A DNA stretch of 64,000 nucleotides, from contig NZ_MSJP01000114.1 in NCBI RefSeq assembly GCF_014596525.1, forward strand, positions 62,001 to 126,000, given 5' to 3'. Below the pieces are notes generated by a model. That model was not told the DNA's origin. It saw nothing but the letters and a program-made list of their open reading frames with translations, and made no database searches. Each line of letters opens with the position of its first letter. Within the stretch, counting starts at the first letter, position 1. The position numbers were made by a program, and so were the translations under genes. Origin of the DNA: Streptomyces sp. CBMA291. Lineage in GTDB: Bacteria; Actinomycetota; Actinomycetes; Streptomycetales; Streptomycetaceae. This document shows positions 7,699 to 16,106 of the stretch, piece by piece.

Positions 7699-9225
7699 TT
7701 ACTCCTCGTCCTCGATCCAGCCCATGGTCCGCTCCACGGCCTTGAGCCAGCTCTTGTACTCGCGGTCGCGCCTGTCGGCGTCCATGCGAGGGGTCCATTC
7801 CGCCGCCCGGCGCCAGTTGGCGCGCAGCGCGTCGGTGTCCGGCCAGAAGCCGACGGCGAGACCGGCGGCGTAGGCGGCGCCGAGGCAGGTGGTCTCGGCG
7901 ACCATGGGACGCACGACGGGGGCGTCCAGGAAGTCCGAGAGGGTCTGCATCAGCAGGTTGTTGGAGGTCATGCCGCCGTCGACCTTGAGCGCGGTCAGCT
8001 CGACGCCGGAGTCCTTGGTCATGGCGTCGGTGATCTCGCGGGTCTGCCAGGCGGTGGCCTCCAGGACGGCACGGGCGATGTGCGCCTTGGTGACGTACCG
8101 GGTGAGACCGGCGATGACACCGCGCGCGTCCGAGCGCCAGTAGGGGGCGAACAGGCCGGAGAAGGCCGGTACGAAGTAGGCGCCGCCGTTGTCCTCCACG
8201 GAGGAGGCGAGGGTCTCGATCTCGGCGGCGGACTTGATCAGGCCCATCTGGTCGCGCATCCACTGCACCAGCGAGCCGGTGACGGCGATGGAGCCTTCCA
8301 GGGCGTAGACCGGCTTCCTGTCGCCGATCTGGTAGCCGACGGTGGTCAGCAGCCCGCTGTAGGAGTTGATGATCTTGTCGCCGGTGTTCATCAGCATGAA
8401 GGTGCCGGTGCCGTACGTCGACTTGGCCTCGCCCTCGGCGAAACAGGTCTGGCCGAACAGGGCCGCCTGCTGGTCGCCGAGCGCGGAGGCGACCGGGATG
8501 CCGTCCAGGGCGCCGCCCTTGACGTGTCCGTAGACCTCGGCGGAGGAGCGGATGCGGGGCAGCAACGAGGCCGGGATGTCCATGGAGTGCAGGATCTTCT
8601 CGTCCCACTCCATGGTGTGCAGGTTCATCAGGAGGGTGCGCGAGGCGTTGGTGACGTCGGTGACGTGGACGCCGCCGTCGGTGCCGCCGGTCAGGTTCCA
8701 GATGACCCAGGAGTCCATGGTGCCGAAGAGGATCTCGCCGCGCTCGGCGCGCTCGCGGAGCCCCTCGACGTTGTCGAGCAGCCAGCGGACCTTGGGCCCG
8801 GAGAAGTAGGAGGCGAGGGGGAGACCGGTCTCGCGGCGGAAGCGGTCCTGGCCGACGTTGCGGCCGAGCTCCTTGCAGAGGGCGTCGGTGCGGGTGTCCT
8901 GCCAGACGAGGGCGTGGTGGACGGGCTCGCCGGTGTTCCGGTCCCAGAGCAGGGTGGTCTCGCGCTGGTTGGTGATGCCGATGGCCTTGACGTCGGCGGC
9001 GGCGATGCCGCCCTTGGCGAGGGCTCCGGCGACGACCTCCTGGACGTTGGACCAGATCTCGGTGGCGTCGTGCTCGACCCAGCCGGGCCTGGGGAAGATC
9101 TGCTCGTGCTCCTTCTGGTCGACCGAGACGATCCGGCCGTCCTTGTCGAAGACGATGCAGCGCGAGGAGGTGGTGCCCTGGTCGATGGCGGCGATGAAGG
9201 GGCCGGAGGTGTGGGCGTCGGTCAC
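7699..9225 (-). CDS. glpK: Glycerol kinase
   Basis: GlpK (508 residues; gylA) phosphorylates glycerol to sn-glycerol-3-phosphate with ATP and traps it in the cell. It is a complete FGGY-type kinase: the N-terminal phosphate loop IDQGTTSSR, the glycerol-binding ITNQRET, then YGTGTFMLMNTG and LKVDGGMTSNNLLMQ in the C-terminal half. It lies between glpF and glpD. Glycerol-3-phosphate or glycerol is the expected inducer signal sensed through GylR. Confidence 0.97.
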   Translation of the reverse strand: MTDAHTSGPFIAAIDQGTTSSRCIVFDKDGRIVSVDQKEHEQIFPRPGWVEHDATEIWSNVQEVVAGALAKGGIAAADVKAIGITNQRETTLLWDRNTGEPVHHALVWQDTRTDALCKELGRNVGQDRFRRETGLPLASYFSGPKVRWLLDNVEGLRERAERGEILFGTMDSWVIWNLTGGTDGGVHVTDVTNASRTLLMNLHTMEWDEKILHSMDIPASLLPRIRSSAEVYGHVKGGALDGIPVASALGDQQAALFGQTCFAEGEAKSTYGTGTFMLMNTGDKIINSYSGLLTTVGYQIGDRKPVYALEGSIAVTGSLVQWMRDQMGLIKSAAEIETLASSVEDNGGAYFVPAFSGLFAPYWRSDARGVIAGLTRYVTKAHIARAVLEATAWQTREITDAMTKDSGVELTALKVDGGMTSNNLLMQTLSDFLDAPVVRPMVAETTCLGAAYAAGLAVGFWPDTDALRANWRRAAEWTPRMDADRRDREYKSWLKAVERTMGWIEDEE

Positions 9226-9290
9226 GGAGTGCTCCTGGGAGAGTCTGGGAGAAGGACGGCTACGGCGACGGCTACTGCCACGGCGGCTGC

Positions 9291-9345
9291 GGGGCCACGG
9301 CTTCGACTGCGGTCATGTCTTCGACCGGGGCCACGGCTTCGACTG
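9291..9345. repeat. Two direct copies of a 19-base repeat in the glpF-glpK spacer
   Basis: GGGGCCACGGCTTCGACTG occurs at 9291-9309 and 9327-9345, 36 bases apart. It sits inside a 139-base spacer that also holds several ACGGCTAC- and CGGCTGCGG-like units. The spacer separates two operon genes that are usually close together. Confidence 0.75.
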
Positions 9346-9364
9346 TGGCTCGGACGACTGTGGC

Positions 9365-10123
9365 TCAGACGAACGCGAGGCGGTAGACACCCGCCGCGAG
9401 GGCGCCGCCGATCAGGGGACCGGCGACCGGGATCCAGGCGTAGCTCCAGTCGGAGCCGCCCTTGTTCGGCAGCGGGAGCAGGGCGTGCACGATGCGCGGA
9501 CCGAGGTCGCGGGCCGGGTTGATGGCGTAGCCGGTCGGGCCGCCGAGCGAGAGGCCGACGGCGACCACGACGAACGCGGTGATCAGGGCGCCGAGGACGC
9601 CCAGGCCCTTTCCGCTGTCGTTGAGGCCCTGGGTGAGCACGGCCAGGACGAGCACGACGGTGCCGATGATCTCGGTCGCGAGGTTCTGCCAGGTGTTCCG
9701 GATCTCGGGTCCGGTGGAGAAGATGCCGAGCACCGGTCCCGGGCCCTCGATCGGCGTCTTGGCGGCGGCCTCGGCGTCGGTGAGGTGGGCCTGGAACTGC
9801 CCGTAGTAGGCGATCCAGACGAGCGCCGCTCCTATCATCGCGCCGAGCAGCTGGCCGGCGAAGTAGACGGGGACGTCGCCCCACTCGCCGTCCTTGAGCG
9901 CGATGCCGACCGTGACGGCGGGGTTCAGATGGGCCCCCGAGAGGGAAGCCGTCATGTAGACGGCCGTCATGACGGCGAAGCCCCAACCGAAGGTGATCGC
10001 GAGCCAGCCCGCGTCGCGGGCCTTGGAACCCTTGAGCGTCACGGCGGCGCACACGCCGCCGCCGAGCAGAATGAGTACGGCGGTACCGATGGTCTCGCCG
10101 AGGAAGATGTCGGAGCTGGACAC
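9365..10123 (-). CDS. glpF: Glycerol uptake facilitator (MIP/aquaporin family)
   Basis: GlpF (252 residues; gylC) is a six-helix inner-membrane channel for glycerol. Both pore motifs are present: HLNPAV in the first half and INPARDLGPR in the second. The aspartate right after the second NPAR is the mark of glyceroporins rather than water channels. The GTG at 10123 is chosen because AAAGGAG lies about six bases upstream and the family N-terminus (SSSDIFLGETIGT) starts there; an upstream ATG in the same frame adds 33 low-complexity residues. It is the first gene of the glp operon. Confidence 0.93.
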   Translation of the reverse strand: MSSSDIFLGETIGTAVLILLGGGVCAAVTLKGSKARDAGWLAITFGWGFAVMTAVYMTASLSGAHLNPAVTVGIALKDGEWGDVPVYFAGQLLGAMIGAALVWIAYYGQFQAHLTDAEAAAKTPIEGPGPVLGIFSTGPEIRNTWQNLATEIIGTVVLVLAVLTQGLNDSGKGLGVLGALITAFVVVAVGLSLGGPTGYAINPARDLGPRIVHALLPLPNKGGSDWSYAWIPVAGPLIGGALAAGVYRLAFV

Positions 10124-10227
10124 CCGCGACTCCTTTGTCCTTCGTCCAGGGGAAGGCGAACTCCGGGTCCCCCCGGTGTCCGCGCCCTCGTGTGAGGGCT
10201 TGCCGGCCCTTGGCACTGCCACACTCT

Positions 10228-10250
10228 AACGCCTGTTTCCGTCAGGCGTT
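10228..10250. promoter_or_regulatory. Perfect 8-base inverted repeat upstream of glpF
   Basis: AACGCCTG and CAGGCGTT flank TTTCCGT. The repeat partly overlaps the GylR-like site next to it. It could be an operator half-array or an RNA hairpin in the glpF leader. Confidence 0.45.
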
Positions 10251-10264
10251 CGGCAATGCCGACC
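10248..10264. promoter_or_regulatory. Candidate GylR operator before glpF
   Basis: GTTCGGCAATGCCGACC matches 14 of 17 positions of the palindrome before gylR (GTTCGACAATGCTGAAC at 11223-11239). Shared near-palindromes before regulator and target operon are what an autoregulating IclR-type protein would need. Confidence 0.55.
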
Positions 10265-10324
10265 GGTGAACGGAAGTTTTGCCCCCTGGTGGAGAGTGCG
10301 TCAAGGTCTCCGGAAAGGAAAAAG

Positions 10325-10352
10325 CCGCCGATAACGGGATTGTTACCGGCGG
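10325..10352 (-). terminator. Hairpin between gylR and glpF
   Basis: CCGCCGATAAC and GTTACCGGCGG pair at 10 of 11 positions around GGGATT. On the minus strand it lies about 80 bases beyond the gylR stop, so it can end or attenuate readthrough from gylR into glpF. No U-tract is obvious. Confidence 0.55.
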
Positions 10353-10431
10353 GTTGGGGGTGCGGGGGAGTCTCGTGGATGAGCCGGGAAGCGCCTTGCC
10401 TCGGGGGCCTCGCCCCGCGGGCGCCGCGCCC

Positions 10432-11196
10432 TCAGAAGCGCCCCGCCCCCAGATCGCGGGAGACCGCACGGGCGCAGTCGCGCACCGCGGCCACCAGCTC
10501 GGGGCGCAGCTCACCGGCCGGGCACAGCCGCTCCACCGCGCCCGTCACCGCCACCGCGCCCACCGGCATCCGGCGCCGGTCGTGGATCGGCGCGGCCACC
10601 GAGGCCACGCCCTCCCAGGTCTCCTCCGCGTCCGCCGCCCAGCCCCTGGCCCTGGTCATGTCGAGGAGCGCCTCGAACTCCGCGAGGTCCGTGGTCGTCC
10701 GGGGGGTCAGCGCCTCCCGTTCCGCCTCCACCGCCTCGCTGTGCGCCACCGGGTCGTAGGCGGAGAGGACCTTGCCGAGGGCGGTGGAGTGCAGCGGCTG
10801 CATGGCTCCCACCTCCAGGACCTGCCGGCTGTCGTCGGGCCGGAAGACATGGTGGACGATCAGCACGCCCCGCTGGTGCAGCACGCCCAGGTGCACGCTC
10901 TCGCCGCTGGAGCGGGCGAGGTCGTCGGTCCAGACCAGGGCGCGCGCCCGCAGCTCGTGCACGTCCAGATAGCTGTTGCCGAGGCGCAGCAGCTCCGCGC
11001 CGAGCTGATAGCGGCCCGAGGCCGGCTCCTGCTCGACGAAGCCCTCCGCCTGGAGGGTGCGCAGGATGCCGTGGGCCGTTCCCTTGGCGAGTCCGAGCGA
11101 GGAGGCGATGTCCGAAAGACCGAGGCGGCGCTCGCCGCCCGCGAGCAGTCGCAGCATGGCCGCCGCCCGTTCAAGCGACTGGATGTTCTTCGCCAT
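10432..11196 (-). CDS. gylR: IclR-family glycerol operon regulator
   Basis: GylR (254 residues) is an IclR-type repressor: an N-terminal winged helix-turn-helix (SLERAAAMLRLLAGGERRL, GLAKGTAHGILRTLQAEGF) and a C-terminal effector domain. In S. coelicolor the glycerol operon is glycerol-inducible, glucose-repressed, and GylR regulates both itself and the operon. The start at ATG 11196 gives the family N-terminus MAKNIQSLERA; the frame is open upstream for 52 codons without a family match. It is in the same orientation as glpFKD and divergent from metH. Confidence 0.93.
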   Translation of the reverse strand: MAKNIQSLERAAAMLRLLAGGERRLGLSDIASSLGLAKGTAHGILRTLQAEGFVEQEPASGRYQLGAELLRLGNSYLDVHELRARALVWTDDLARSSGESVHLGVLHQRGVLIVHHVFRPDDSRQVLEVGAMQPLHSTALGKVLSAYDPVAHSEAVEAEREALTPRTTTDLAEFEALLDMTRARGWAADAEETWEGVASVAAPIHDRRRMPVGAVAVTGAVERLCPAGELRPELVAAVRDCARAVSRDLGAGRF

Positions 11197-11221
11197 CGCC
11201 CGGCCCTTCTCCCTCTTACCT

Positions 11222-11240
11222 TGTTCGACAATGCTGAACA
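11222..11240. promoter_or_regulatory. Candidate GylR autoregulatory operator
   Basis: TGTTCGACAATGCTGAACA is a 19-base imperfect palindrome with TGTTC/GAACA arms, 26 bases before the gylR start. It is repeated in near-identical form before glpF. Confidence 0.6.
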
Positions 11241-11439
11241 CTATCGGTCGATGCCGACCTTGTGTCACACATGCCAGTGTCGGACAAGAACGGGCCGGAC
11301 CGGGAGTCCCCGGAGACAGGATGCCGTCCGCCGAGTGGGACACCGTGTCCACCCCGGCCCGAGCCCGGTTACGCTGGCCCCGTGCATCCTCCTCCGAGGG
11401 CGCAAAGCCGACAGCCGTCGCATCCCAGGGAGCTCATCC

Positions 11440-14400
11440 ATGGCCTCGTCGCCGACCCCTTCCGTTGACAGCCGCAGCCGCGTCGCTGCCCTCCGCGAGG
11501 CGCTCGCCACCCGTGTGGTCGTCGCCGACGGTGCGATGGGGACCATGCTCCAGGCACAGGACCCCACCCTTGAGGACTTCCAGAACCTGGAAGGCTGCAA
11601 CGAGGTCCTGAACGTGACCCGGCCCGACATCGTCCGTTCGGTGCACCAGGAGTACTTCGCCGCCGGGGTGGACTGCGTCGAGACCAACACCTTCGGCGCC
11701 AACCACGCGGCTCTGGCCGAGTACGACATCCCCGAGCGGGTCCACGAGCTGTCCGAGGCGGGCGCGCGGGTCGCCCGTGAGGTCGCCGACGAGTTCACCG
11801 CGGCCGACGGCCGTCAGCGCTGGGTCCTGGGCTCCATCGGCCCCGGCACCAAGCTGCCCACCCTGGGGCACGCCCCCTACCCGCTGCTGCGGGACGCCTA
11901 CCAGCGCAACGTCGAGGGCCTGCTGTCCGGCGGCGCGGACGCGCTCCTGGTGGAGACCACCCAGGACCTGCTCCAGACCAAGGCGTCGGTGATCGGTGCC
12001 CGCCGGGCCCTGGAGGCGCTGGGCGCCGATGTGCCGCTGATCGTCTCCGTCACCGTCGAGACCACGGGCACCATGCTCCTCGGTTCGGAGATCGGGGCGG
12101 CGCTGACGGCCCTGGAGCCGCTGGGCATCGACATGATCGGCCTGAACTGCGCGACCGGCCCGGCGGAGATGAGCGAGCACCTGCGCTACCTCGCCCGCCA
12201 CTCCCGTATCCCGCTCTCCGTCATGCCGAACGCGGGCCTGCCCGTGCTGACCTCGGACGGCGCCCACTACCCGCTCTCCCCGGCCGAGCTGGCCGACGCG
12301 CAGGAGACCTTCGTCCGCGAGTACGGCCTGTCCCTGGTGGGCGGCTGCTGCGGTACGACCCCGGAGCACCTGCGGCAGGTCGTGGAGCGGGTGCGGGACC
12401 TGACCCCCGCCGTGCGGGAGCCCCGCCCGGAGCCGGGTGCGGCCTCGCTCTACCAGACCGTGCCGTTCCGCCAGGACACCGCGTACATGGCGATCGGCGA
12501 GCGGACCAACGCCAACGGCTCGAAGAAGTTCCGCGAGGCGATGCTGGAGGCCCGCTGGGACGACTGCGTCGAGATGGCCCGGGACCAGATCCGCGAGGGC
12601 GCGCACATGCTCGACCTCTGCGTGGACTACGTGGGCCGGGACGGCGTCGCGGACATGGAGGAGCTGGCCGGCCGGTTCGCGACCGCCTCCACCCTCCCGA
12701 TCGTGCTGGACTCCACCGAGGTCGAGGTGATCCGGGCGGGCCTGGAGAAGCTGGGCGGCCGCGCGGTGATCAACTCGGTGAACTACGAGGACGGCGACGG
12801 CCCCGAGTCCCGCTTCGCCAAGGTCACCCGCCTCGCGCAGGAGCACGGCGCGGCCCTGATCGCGCTGACCATCGACGAGGAGGGCCAGGCCCGTACGCCC
12901 GAGCACAAGGTCGCCATCGCCGAGCGGCTGATCGAGGACCTGACGGGCAACTGGGGCATCCACGAGTCCGACATCCTCATCGACACCCTGACCTTCACCA
13001 TCTGCACCGGTCAGGAGGAGTCCCGCAAGGACGGCATCGCCACGATCGACGCGATCCGCGAGCTGAAGCGGCTCCACCCGGACGTGCAGACCACCCTGGG
13101 TCTTTCGAACATCTCCTTCGGTCTGAACCCGGCCGCGCGCATCCTGCTGAACTCGGTCTTCCTTGAGGAGTGCGTGAAGGCGGGCCTGGACTCGGCGATC
13201 GTGCACGCCTCGAAGATCCTGCCGATCGCCCGCTTCGACGAGGAGCAGGTCACCACCGCCCTCGACCTGATCTACGACCGCCGCGCGGAGGGCTACGACC
13301 CGCTACAGAAGCTGATGGCTCTCTTCGAGGGCGTCAACACCAAGTCCCTCAAGGCGGGCAAGACCGAGGAACTGCTCGCGCTGCCGCTGGACGAGCGGCT
13401 CAAGCGGCGGATCATCGACGGCGAGAAGAACGGTCTGGAGGCGGACCTCGACGAGGCGCTGACCACCCGTCCCGCCCTCGACATCGTCAACGACACCCTC
13501 CTCGACGGCATGAAGACGGTCGGCGAGCTGTTCGGTTCCGGCCAGATGCAGCTGCCGTTCGTGCTCCAGTCCGCCGAGGTCATGAAGACCGCGGTCGCCC
13601 ATCTGGAGCCGCACATGGAGAAGTCCGACGCCGAGGGCAAGGGCACGATCGTCCTCGCCACCGTGCGCGGTGACGTCCACGACATCGGCAAGAACCTCGT
13701 CGACATCATCCTCTCCAACAACGGCTACAACGTCGTCAACATCGGCATCAAGCAGCCGGTCTCCGCGATCCTGGAAGCCGCCGAGGAACACCGCGCCGAC
13801 GTCATCGGCATGTCGGGTCTCCTGGTGAAGTCCACTGTGATCATGAAGGAGAACCTGGAGGAGCTGAACCAGCGCGAGCTGGCCGCCAAGTATCCGGTGA
13901 TCCTCGGCGGCGCGGCCCTGACCAGGGCCTACGTCGAGCAGGACCTCCACGAGATCTACCAGGGCGAGGTCCGCTACGCCCGCGACGCCTTCGAGGGCCT
14001 GCGCCTCATGGACGCCCTGATCGCGGTCAAGCGCGGCGTCCCCGGGGCCGTACTGCCGGAACTGAAGCAGCGCCGGGTCGCCAAGGGGGCCACGGCCGCC
14101 CTCAAGACCGAGGAGGTGGAGCCGGGCGGGCGCTCGGACGTGGCCACCGACAACCCGGTGCCCGCCCCGCCGTTCTGGGGCACCCGCGTCGTCAAGGGCA
14201 TCCCGCTCAAGGACTACGCCTCCTGGCTCGACGAGGGCGCTCTCTTCAAGGGCCAGTGGGGCCTGAAGCAGAACCGCGCCGGTGACGGCCCCTCCTACGA
14301 GGAACTGGTCGAGACCGAGGGCCGCCCCCGGCTGCGCGGCTGGCTGGAGCGCCTCCACACGGAGAACCTCCTGGAGGCGGCCGTCGTCCATGGCTACTTC

Positions 14401-14952
14401 CCGTGTGTCTCCAAGGGCGACGACCTGATCATCCTGGACGACTCCGGCAACGAGCGGACCCGCTTCACCTTCCCCCGCCAGCGCCGGGGCCGCCGCCTCT
14501 GCCTCGCGGACTTCTTCCGCCCGGAGGAGTCCGGCGAGACCGACGTCGTCGGCCTCCAGGTCGTCACCGTCGGCTCGAAGATCGGCGAGGCCACCGCCGA
14601 ACTGTTCGCCGCCGACTCCTACCGCGACTACCTGGAGCTGCACGGCCTGTCCGTGCAGCTGGCCGAAGCCCTTGCCGAGTACTGGCACGCCCGCGTCCGC
14701 GCCGAGCTGGGCTTCGCGGGCGAGGACCCCGCCGACGTCCAGGACATGTTCGACCTCAAGTACCGGGGTGCCCGCTTCTCCCTCGGCTACGGCGCCTGCC
14801 CCGACCTGGAGGACCGCGCCAAGATCGCCGACCTGCTCCGCCCCGAGCGGATCGGCGTCCACCTCTCGGAGGAGTTCCAGCTCCACCCCGAGCAGTCCAC
14901 CGACGCCATCGTCATCCACCACCCCGAAGCCAAGTACTTCAACGCCCGCTGA
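11440..14952 (+). CDS. metH: Cobalamin-dependent methionine synthase
   Basis: MetH (1170 residues) transfers methyl from methyl-tetrahydrofolate to homocysteine through cobalamin. All four modules are visible: the homocysteine domain (VADGAMGTML, GLNCATGP and GGCCGTTPEH, whose cysteines bind zinc), the pterin domain (YMAIGERTNANGSKKF onward), and the cobalamin domain with DVHDIGKN at 745-752 (H747 is the lower axial ligand). The C-terminal reactivation domain (FSLGYGACPDLEDR) uses SAM. The start ATG at 11440 has AGGGAGC ahead of it. No cobalamin riboswitch is visible in the 243-base leader. A clear hairpin follows. Confidence 0.96.
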   Translation: MASSPTPSVDSRSRVAALREALATRVVVADGAMGTMLQAQDPTLEDFQNLEGCNEVLNVTRPDIVRSVHQEYFAAGVDCVETNTFGANHAALAEYDIPERVHELSEAGARVAREVADEFTAADGRQRWVLGSIGPGTKLPTLGHAPYPLLRDAYQRNVEGLLSGGADALLVETTQDLLQTKASVIGARRALEALGADVPLIVSVTVETTGTMLLGSEIGAALTALEPLGIDMIGLNCATGPAEMSEHLRYLARHSRIPLSVMPNAGLPVLTSDGAHYPLSPAELADAQETFVREYGLSLVGGCCGTTPEHLRQVVERVRDLTPAVREPRPEPGAASLYQTVPFRQDTAYMAIGERTNANGSKKFREAMLEARWDDCVEMARDQIREGAHMLDLCVDYVGRDGVADMEELAGRFATASTLPIVLDSTEVEVIRAGLEKLGGRAVINSVNYEDGDGPESRFAKVTRLAQEHGAALIALTIDEEGQARTPEHKVAIAERLIEDLTGNWGIHESDILIDTLTFTICTGQEESRKDGIATIDAIRELKRLHPDVQTTLGLSNISFGLNPAARILLNSVFLEECVKAGLDSAIVHASKILPIARFDEEQVTTALDLIYDRRAEGYDPLQKLMALFEGVNTKSLKAGKTEELLALPLDERLKRRIIDGEKNGLEADLDEALTTRPALDIVNDTLLDGMKTVGELFGSGQMQLPFVLQSAEVMKTAVAHLEPHMEKSDAEGKGTIVLATVRGDVHDIGKNLVDIILSNNGYNVVNIGIKQPVSAILEAAEEHRADVIGMSGLLVKSTVIMKENLEELNQRELAAKYPVILGGAALTRAYVEQDLHEIYQGEVRYARDAFEGLRLMDALIAVKRGVPGAVLPELKQRRVAKGATAALKTEEVEPGGRSDVATDNPVPAPPFWGTRVVKGIPLKDYASWLDEGALFKGQWGLKQNRAGDGPSYEELVETEGRPRLRGWLERLHTENLLEAAVVHGYFPCVSKGDDLIILDDSGNERTRFTFPRQRRGRRLCLADFFRPEESGETDVVGLQVVTVGSKIGEATAELFAADSYRDYLELHGLSVQLAEALAEYWHARVRAELGFAGEDPADVQDMFDLKYRGARFSLGYGACPDLEDRAKIADLLRPERIGVHLSEEFQLHPEQSTDAIVIHHPEAKYFNAR

Positions 14953-14959
14953 CCCCGCT

Positions 14960-14997
14960 GTCTCCCCTGAGCCGGAACCACCCGGCCCAGGGGAGAC
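14960..14997 (+). terminator. Terminator after metH
   Basis: GTCTCCCCTG pairs perfectly with CAGGGGAGAC, starting eight bases beyond the metH stop. Confidence 0.75.
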
Positions 14998-15020
14998 GGG
15001 ACCACCGCTCCGGGTCCGGG

Positions 15021-15117
15021 ACAACCGCAGGTCCAGGGCAGCCCGGGGCCGGGACGGCTCCAGGTCTGGACAGCCACAGGTCTGGGGCAGCCCCGGGGCC
15101 GGAACCGCTCTGGAGCC
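15021..15117. repeat. Two imperfect 49-base direct repeats
   Basis: Copies start at 15021 and 15070, each reading roughly ACA-CC-CAGGTC-GGGCAGCCCGGGGCCGG-AC-GCTC with a few changes. The role is unknown. Confidence 0.65.
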
Positions 15118-15183
15118 TCGGCCGCTCCGGGGCCGAATCCACGCGCGTCCGTTGATCCGGACGTACACTTGTCCGTCCAGTGC

Positions 15184-15223
15184 AGGCCGGTCTTCCTCCC
15201 CGTACCGGGGAGGGGGCCGGCCT
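15184..15223 (+). promoter_or_regulatory. Strong hairpin in the leader of the HAD gene
   Basis: The outer arms AGGCCGG/CCGGCCT and inner arms CCTCCCCG/CGGGGAGG (3-base loop TAC) form a long stem ending 27 bases before the ATG at 15251. It could be an attenuator, a processing site or a terminator for upstream transcription. Confidence 0.5.
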
Positions 15224-15250
15224 TCTCGTCCCTCCATGGAGGTGTGCCGG

Positions 15251-15949
15251 ATGACCAGTACGGTCCCCGTTTCCCCTGTCCGTACCCACGGAGACTCCGC
15301 CCTCCAGGCGGTCTTCCTCGACATGGACGGGACCCTCGTCGACACCGAGGGCTTCTGGTGGGACGCGGAGGTCGAGGTCTTCGCCGACCTCGGACACCGG
15401 CTGGACGAGGCCTGGCGGGACGTGGTCGTCGGCGGTCCGATGACCCGCAGCGCGGGCTACCTCATCGACTCCACCGGCGCCGACATCACCCTCGACGAGC
15501 TGACCGTCCTGCTCAACGAGAAGTTCGAGCAGCGCATCGCGCGCGGGGTGCCGCTCATGCCCGGAGCCGAGCGGCTCCTCGCCGAGCTGGCCGCGCACGC
15601 CATCCCGACCGCGCTCGTCTCCGCCTCGCACCGGCGGATCATCGACCGGGTCCTGCACTCGATCGGCCGCCACCGCTTCACGCTCACCGTCGCGGGGGAC
15701 GAGGTCACCCGGACCAAACCGCACCCCGAGCCCTATCTGACGGCCGCCGAGGGCGTGGGGGCCGACCCCGTGCTCTGTGCCGTCGTCGAGGACACCGCGA
15801 CCGGCGTCGCCGCCGCCGAGGCGGCGGGCTGCCGGGTCGTGGCGGTGCCCTCCGTCGCCCCCATCGCCGCCTCTCCCGGCCGGGTCGTCGTCCGCTCCCT
15901 CGAAGAGGTCGACGTGCCGTTCCTCCGCACGCTGATCCCCCGGATCTGA
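15251..15949 (+). CDS. HAD family hydrolase (phosphoglycolate/beta-PGM-like phosphatase)
   Basis: A 232-residue HAD phosphatase of subfamily IA. Motif I is FLDMDGTLVDTE (nucleophile and acid/base aspartates), motif II is the ALVSAS region, motif III is K in RTKPHPEPY, and motif IV is CAVVEDTATG. A small alpha-helical cap lies between I and II. The exact sugar phosphate or nucleotide substrate is unknown. ATG 15251 has GGAGGTG six bases upstream; an ATG at 15236 would place that ribosome site inside the gene. Confidence 0.9.
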   Translation: MTSTVPVSPVRTHGDSALQAVFLDMDGTLVDTEGFWWDAEVEVFADLGHRLDEAWRDVVVGGPMTRSAGYLIDSTGADITLDELTVLLNEKFEQRIARGVPLMPGAERLLAELAAHAIPTALVSASHRRIIDRVLHSIGRHRFTLTVAGDEVTRTKPHPEPYLTAAEGVGADPVLCAVVEDTATGVAAAEAAGCRVVAVPSVAPIAASPGRVVVRSLEEVDVPFLRTLIPRI

Positions 15950-16106
15950 GGCCGTCCCGGCCCACTCGGGCGGACCGGGGCGTAACCGGGCGTACGGAAG
16001 GAACCGTACCCGGGTGTACGGAAGGGGCACGGGCGCGACTAGCCTGTCGCGGATGTTCCGCCGTACTGCCGCCGTGCCCCCGGGCCGGCCGAGGAGAACC
16101 CTCCCG

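Larger units (their letters stand above)
10124..10431. other. gylR-glpF intergenic region, 308 bases
   Basis: No gene is seen here. It holds, from the glpF side, a perfect 8-base inverted repeat (10228-10250), a GylR-like palindrome (10248-10264) and a larger hairpin (10325-10352). The arrangement is a promoter-operator for glpFKD plus an end signal for the gylR transcript. Confidence 0.7.
14953..15250. other. metH-HAD intergenic region, 298 bases
   Basis: It contains the metH terminator, a two-copy 49-base direct repeat, and a strong hairpin just before the HAD gene. No coding sequence is recognised. Confidence 0.65.

Noticed and set aside
5348..8608. A 1086-codon open frame on the minus strand across glpK, glpD and part of the monooxygenase gene
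   Set aside because: It is Arg/Pro/Gly-rich and simply the shadow of the real genes in a GC-rich genome; the frames of glpD and glpK carry clear family motifs.
11197..11439. Cobalamin or SAM riboswitch before metH
   Set aside because: I looked for a B12-box-like core and SAM riboswitch helices and saw none; the leader is short and shared with gylR control sites.
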